Shown piece after piece: positions 60,577 through 64,000 of a stretch of DNA of 64,000 bases. Made by a program: the position numbers and the translations under genes. Position 1 is the first letter of the stretch, and every line of letters begins with the position of its first letter. Origin of the DNA: Candidatus Caldarchaeum subterraneum (GTDB lineage: Archaea; Thermoproteota; Nitrososphaeria_A; Caldarchaeales; Caldarchaeaceae); assembly GCA_000270325.1 (NCBI GenBank), contig BA000048.1:999024-1063023 (forward strand), written 5' to 3'. The notes beneath the pieces were generated by a model. That model was not told where the DNA came from. It was given only the letters and a program-made list of their open reading frames with translations, and searched no databases.

Positions 60577-60843
60577 ATGGTTAAGAAAGAGAAAACTTCT
60601 GAGAAAGAGGTTGTGGACATAACTGAGCATGTGCTTGTTCCCAAGCATGAGGTCCTCTCTCCCGAAGAGGCGGAGGAGTTGTTACGTAGATATGGTGTTT
60701 CGCGTGACAAGCTCCCCTATATCCATCCATCGGACCCGATGGTGAAGCGGCTGAAGGCGAAGAGCGGAGACATCATAAAGATTATCAGACGCTCCGAGAC
60801 AGCGGGTGAAGCTGTTTACTATCGCGTGGTGTGGGGTGAGTAG
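60577..60843 (+). CDS. rpoH: RNA polymerase subunit H (Rpb5 C-terminal homologue)
   Basis: About 88 residues: DITEHVLVPKHEVLSPEEAEELL, then LPYIHPSDPMVKRLKAKSGDIIKIIRRSETAGE and YYRVV. This is the archaeal RpoH core with a short charged N-terminal lead. ATG preferred; a GTG three codons earlier is possible. Precedes rpoB by two bases, the standard archaeal order. Confidence 0.96.
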   Translation: MVKKEKTSEKEVVDITEHVLVPKHEVLSPEEAEELLRRYGVSRDKLPYIHPSDPMVKRLKAKSGDIIKIIRRSETAGEAVYYRVVWGE

Positions 60844-60845
60844 GT

Positions 60846-63800
60846 TTGGCGACGCAGCTTACTAAGGATGAGCTTTGGGATGTTTTCCGGTCAAACCTCG
60901 AAGACGAGGGGCTTGTTCAGCATCATCTCAGGTCCTTCAACTACTTTGTCAAGACAGGGCTTCAGCAGCTCGTCAACTCGATGAGCGACTACGAAATCAA
61001 AACCAAGCATGGAACAGTTGTCGTCAAGTTTGGGCAAGTTACGATAGACATACCTACGAAGAGGGAGATTGATGCGCCGAACCCTCAGCCTCTCTATCCA
61101 TGGGAAGCGAGACTGCGTAACCTCACCTACGAGGCTCCCATCTATATCAAGATGAGCATCTACTTTGACGGCAAACCTATCGCCCCTCCCGAGAACGTCT
61201 GGGTCGGAAACATCCCCGTGATGGTGAAGAGCGACATCTGCCCACTCTCCAAGATGACGCATGACGAGCTCCTCGCACACGGCGAAGACCCACAGGACCC
61301 CGGCGGCTACTTCATCATAAACGGCTCCGAGAGAGTCATAGTCGGCATAGAGGACTTGGCACCTAACCGCATTATTGTCACCAAGAAAGAGGGAGACAGC
61401 AAACCACAATACTCCGCGGTGATTCTATCAGCCGCACATGGGCGCCAAGTAAGGGTTGAAGTCAGCTACCGAAAAGACTCACCGGTCAAGGTGTATTTCT
61501 CACGAATCTACAAAGGAGTGCCAGCGATAATCATGCTTAGAGCTCTTGGGCTAACCAAGGATCAGGAGATTGCGAACCTGATTTCGCCGCTTAAGGAGGT
61601 GCAGGAGCTTCTTGAGCCGAGTTTCCGCGAGGCCGAGGGTGTGGAGACCGTTGAGCAAGCTCTTGACTACATCGGTAGCAGGATAGCGTTTGGCTACGCG
61701 GAGGAGTATAGGCTTGAGAAGGCTGAGCAGATTGTTGACACGATGTTTATGCTTCATCTCGGGACAACAAAGGCGGCACGCATGAAGAAGGCGGTGCATC
61801 TCTGTGAGATGATTGGCCGCGTTCTTGAGACAAGCCTCGGCTTGAGGGAGCCAGATGACAGAGACCACTATGCCAACAAACGGCTCAAGCTCGAGTCAGC
61901 GTTGTTGACCGAACTCTACCGAATGGCCTTCGTCAAGCTCCTGCGGGACCTGCGCTACCAGCTGGAGAGGATAATACCGACACGCCAGCCCATATCAATC
62001 TCAACATACGTCCGCCACGGAATAGTTTCAGAGTTTGTTAAACACGCCATGGCCACGGGCAACTGGCCCGGTGGACGTGTCGGCGTAACCCAGCTACTAA
62101 ACAGGACAAATTACCTAGCGACTCTCAGCCACTTACGTAGGGTGCAGTCGCCGCTGAGCAGGGGCCAGCCTCACTTCGAGGCCCGAGATCTTCACGGCAC
62201 GCACTGGGGCCGTCTATGTCCATGCGAGACACCTGAGGGCAGCAACGCAGGTTTGGTGAAGAACCTCGCCCTCTCCGCAGAGGTATCTTTCCAGGCCAAC
62301 AAGAAAGAATTGCTTGACAGGCTTTTCCAGCTAAACGTCATACCTCTAAACGAAATCATAGCCAAGCGCAGACCTCCGCCGAACGTCAAGGTCTTTGTTG
62401 ACGGTGTGCTCGAGGGTTATCACAGCAACGGCGTGATGCTTGTCAACGAGCTTCGGAGGCTGCGTAGAGAGGGGATAATCAGCCAGAACATCAACGTGGC
62501 GCTCTACACCTACGGCCATGTTCAGGAAGTTGTGATAAACACGGATGAAGGCAGAATAAGGAGGCCTTTGATAGTTGTTCAAAACGGTCAGCCTCTTCTC
62601 CAGAGACAGCATGTCGAGCTCATAAAGAGAAAGACCTCAAAGTTCAGGGATTTGGTGAGCCTCGGCATCATAGAGTATCTCGACGCCGAAGAGGAGGAGA
62701 ACGCGTACGTCGCCATATCACCTGACAAAGTCACCAACGAGCATACCCATCTCGAGATATCCTCCTTCGCCATGCTGGGTGTAACTGCTTCGCTGATACC
62801 CTACGCCGAGCATAACCAGTCACCGCGCAACGTCTACGAAGCAGCCATGGCTAAACAGGCGCTGGGCGTCTTCGCCTCCAACTATGCTCTCCGAACAGAT
62901 TCCCGCAGCCATCTCCTAGTTTATCCGCAGAGGCCTATTGTCACTACAAGGACCGCTGACTTGATTGGAATAGATAAGCGGCCGTTGGGTCAGAACATGG
63001 TGGTTGCGATTTTGACGGGGAAAGGATACAACATGGAGGACGCCGTGGTGCTTAACAGGTCATCTGTCGAGAGAGGTCTCGGGCTTTCACTCAGCTGGAG
63101 AATTTACGAGGTTGAGGCGCGGCAGACACCGGGTGGGCAGAGGGACAAGTTCGGCATACCTGAGCCATCTGTGCGCGGATACAGAGGAGAACAGTTTTAC
63201 AGAGTGCTTGACAAAGACGGTTTCGCACACATCGAGTCAGACGTCTCGGGCGGCACAGTTATAGTTGGTATGATGAGTCCGCCGCGTTTCCTCGAGGAGT
63301 ATCAACGTGTTCCCACCCGTGAAATGGTTTGGAGAGACTCCTCGGAGACTGTTCAGCCAAGCGAAACAGGCAACGTCGAAAACATCTTCATCACAATAAA
63401 TGCGGAGGGAAACCTTCTCGTCAAAGCCAAAGTTCGCTCCACCTGCTTCACAGAGATAGGCGACAAGTTTTCCTCGAGACATGGGCAGAAAGGAGTGGTC
63501 GGCATGCTGATTCCTCAGGAGGACATGCCATACACCAAGGATGGAATTGTTCCCGACCTTCTCATCAACCCCCACGCCTTTCCATCACGTATGACAATCG
63601 GCCAGTTGATTGAGAGTTTGGCGGGCAAGCTGGGAAGCATCAAAGCAGAGATAGTGGATGGCACACCTTTCCTCGGCAAATCACTGGAGGAGCTTAGGGC
63701 GGAACTGGAGGCCCTCGGGTTCAAGAGTAGTGGACGGGAGCTTCTCTACAACGGAGCAACTGGAAAGATCCTCGAGGCCGAGGTATTCATAGGCGTGGTC

Positions 63801-64000
63801 TACTACCAGCGGCTACATCACCTTGTCAGAGACAAAATCCACGCCCGCGCCCGTGGACAGGTCCAGATGCTCACCCGTCAGCCTACCGAGGGAAGGTCAA
63901 GAGGCGGAGGACTCAAGTTCGGCGAAATGGAGAGAGACTGCTTAATAGCCTACGGCGCATCCTACCTACTGCTCGACAGGCTTCTCGAGCAAAGCGACAA
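60846..64000 (+). CDS. rpoB: RNA polymerase subunit B (undivided), partial
   Basis: Second largest polymerase subunit; 1051 codons are in the window and the frame runs off the end. Seen: SFNYFVKTGLQQLV and YPWEARLRNLTYEAP, rifampicin-pocket-like SPLSRGQPHFEARDLHGTHWG and CPCETPEGSNAGLVKNLAL, the acidic GYNMEDAVVLN near the active centre, and SRHGQKGVVG. B' and B'' are joined in one frame, as in TACK archaea and unlike many euryarchaea. TTG start two bases after rpoH. Confidence 0.97.
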   Translation, partial: MATQLTKDELWDVFRSNLEDEGLVQHHLRSFNYFVKTGLQQLVNSMSDYEIKTKHGTVVVKFGQVTIDIPTKREIDAPNPQPLYPWEARLRNLTYEAPIYIKMSIYFDGKPIAPPENVWVGNIPVMVKSDICPLSKMTHDELLAHGEDPQDPGGYFIINGSERVIVGIEDLAPNRIIVTKKEGDSKPQYSAVILSAAHGRQVRVEVSYRKDSPVKVYFSRIYKGVPAIIMLRALGLTKDQEIANLISPLKEVQELLEPSFREAEGVETVEQALDYIGSRIAFGYAEEYRLEKAEQIVDTMFMLHLGTTKAARMKKAVHLCEMIGRVLETSLGLREPDDRDHYANKRLKLESALLTELYRMAFVKLLRDLRYQLERIIPTRQPISISTYVRHGIVSEFVKHAMATGNWPGGRVGVTQLLNRTNYLATLSHLRRVQSPLSRGQPHFEARDLHGTHWGRLCPCETPEGSNAGLVKNLALSAEVSFQANKKELLDRLFQLNVIPLNEIIAKRRPPPNVKVFVDGVLEGYHSNGVMLVNELRRLRREGIISQNINVALYTYGHVQEVVINTDEGRIRRPLIVVQNGQPLLQRQHVELIKRKTSKFRDLVSLGIIEYLDAEEEENAYVAISPDKVTNEHTHLEISSFAMLGVTASLIPYAEHNQSPRNVYEAAMAKQALGVFASNYALRTDSRSHLLVYPQRPIVTTRTADLIGIDKRPLGQNMVVAILTGKGYNMEDAVVLNRSSVERGLGLSLSWRIYEVEARQTPGGQRDKFGIPEPSVRGYRGEQFYRVLDKDGFAHIESDVSGGTVIVGMMSPPRFLEEYQRVPTREMVWRDSSETVQPSETGNVENIFITINAEGNLLVKAKVRSTCFTEIGDKFSSRHGQKGVVGMLIPQEDMPYTKDGIVPDLLINPHAFPSRMTIGQLIESLAGKLGSIKAEIVDGTPFLGKSLEELRAELEALGFKSSGRELLYNGATGKILEAEVFIGVVYYQRLHHLVRDKIHARARGQVQMLTRQPTEGRSRGGGLKFGEMERDCLIAYGASYLLLDRLLEQSD

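Noticed and set aside
1-64000. CRISPR arrays, insertion sequences, attachment sites, ubiquitin-type genes
   Set aside because: Looked for repeat-spacer patterns, transposase or integrase motifs and E1/E2/ubiquitin-like signatures; none was seen in this window.

Overview
The window reads as a moderately GC-rich archaeal chromosome of the TACK type, most like an Aigarchaeota/Caldiarchaeum-type thermophile (inference). Signs seen in the sequence are an undivided RNA polymerase B subunit behind rpoH, aIF5A, Alba, eL40, two GINS subunits, MCM, Hel308, an Elf1 homologue, GGGP synthase, class I CCA-adding enzyme, and a tRNA-Lys with an intron in the D-arm. Most transcription units have a TATA box 25-29 bases before the start codon, so leaderless mRNAs seem to be the rule. 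TTG and GTG starts are common. Genes are tightly packed and convergent genes often overlap. No CRISPR array, transposase or integrase was seen.

Layout. 1-4.8 kb: a nucleoside hydrolase diverges from an ECF transporter (S, T, A, A') and a ribokinase, a likely nucleoside/ribose uptake and salvage unit. 4.9-14.7 kb: citramalate synthase, aIF5A, Dph6, succinyl-CoA synthetase with a PPP phosphatase and an MBL protein, malate dehydrogenase, a 44-residue C2H2 zinc finger, an M20 peptidase and a ferritin-like/VIT fusion. 15-31.6 kb: a catabolic-looking block with two saccharopine-dehydrogenase-like proteins, an M20 deacylase, four class III aminotransferases, a spermidine/putrescine-type ABC transporter with a Tat-exported binding protein, a lone CoxL-like molybdenum hydroxylase subunit and an MBL hydrolase.

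31.7-33.1 kb: an AT-rich insert with a GHKL ATPase and a STAS-like partner (possibly a partner-switch or defence pair), followed by a probable C/D box sRNA. 33.1-43 kb: small MscS channel, threonine synthase, geranylgeranyl-reductase-like protein, then the replication unit GINS23-MCM-Hel308, a PTP phosphatase, a ParB-like protein with a 49-residue leader gene, and PRPP synthetase. 43-49 kb: RNA maturation (Trm-G10, RNase Z, ThpR, CCA enzyme) with CBS proteins, UPF0201, thymidylate kinase and a COG2112-type kinase. 49-54.7 kb: GlcD-like oxidase, ROK kinase, tandem RAM protein, flavin reductase, AspRS, a KH protein and Alba. 54.7-64 kb: eL40, tRNA-Val, a 38-residue membrane peptide with primase PriS, CBS protein, GINS51, Clp1-type kinase, an RNase-H-fold protein, Elf1, GGGPS, tRNA-Lys, RpoH and RpoB (cut by the window end).

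Main points for a second look: the GHKL/STAS-like pair, the C/D sRNA candidate, the tRNA-Lys intron and its overlap with GGGPS, two leaderless GTG starts that are one base out of frame with their conserved proteins (CimA and threonine synthase), several uncharacterised small proteins, and the aminotransferase-rich block.
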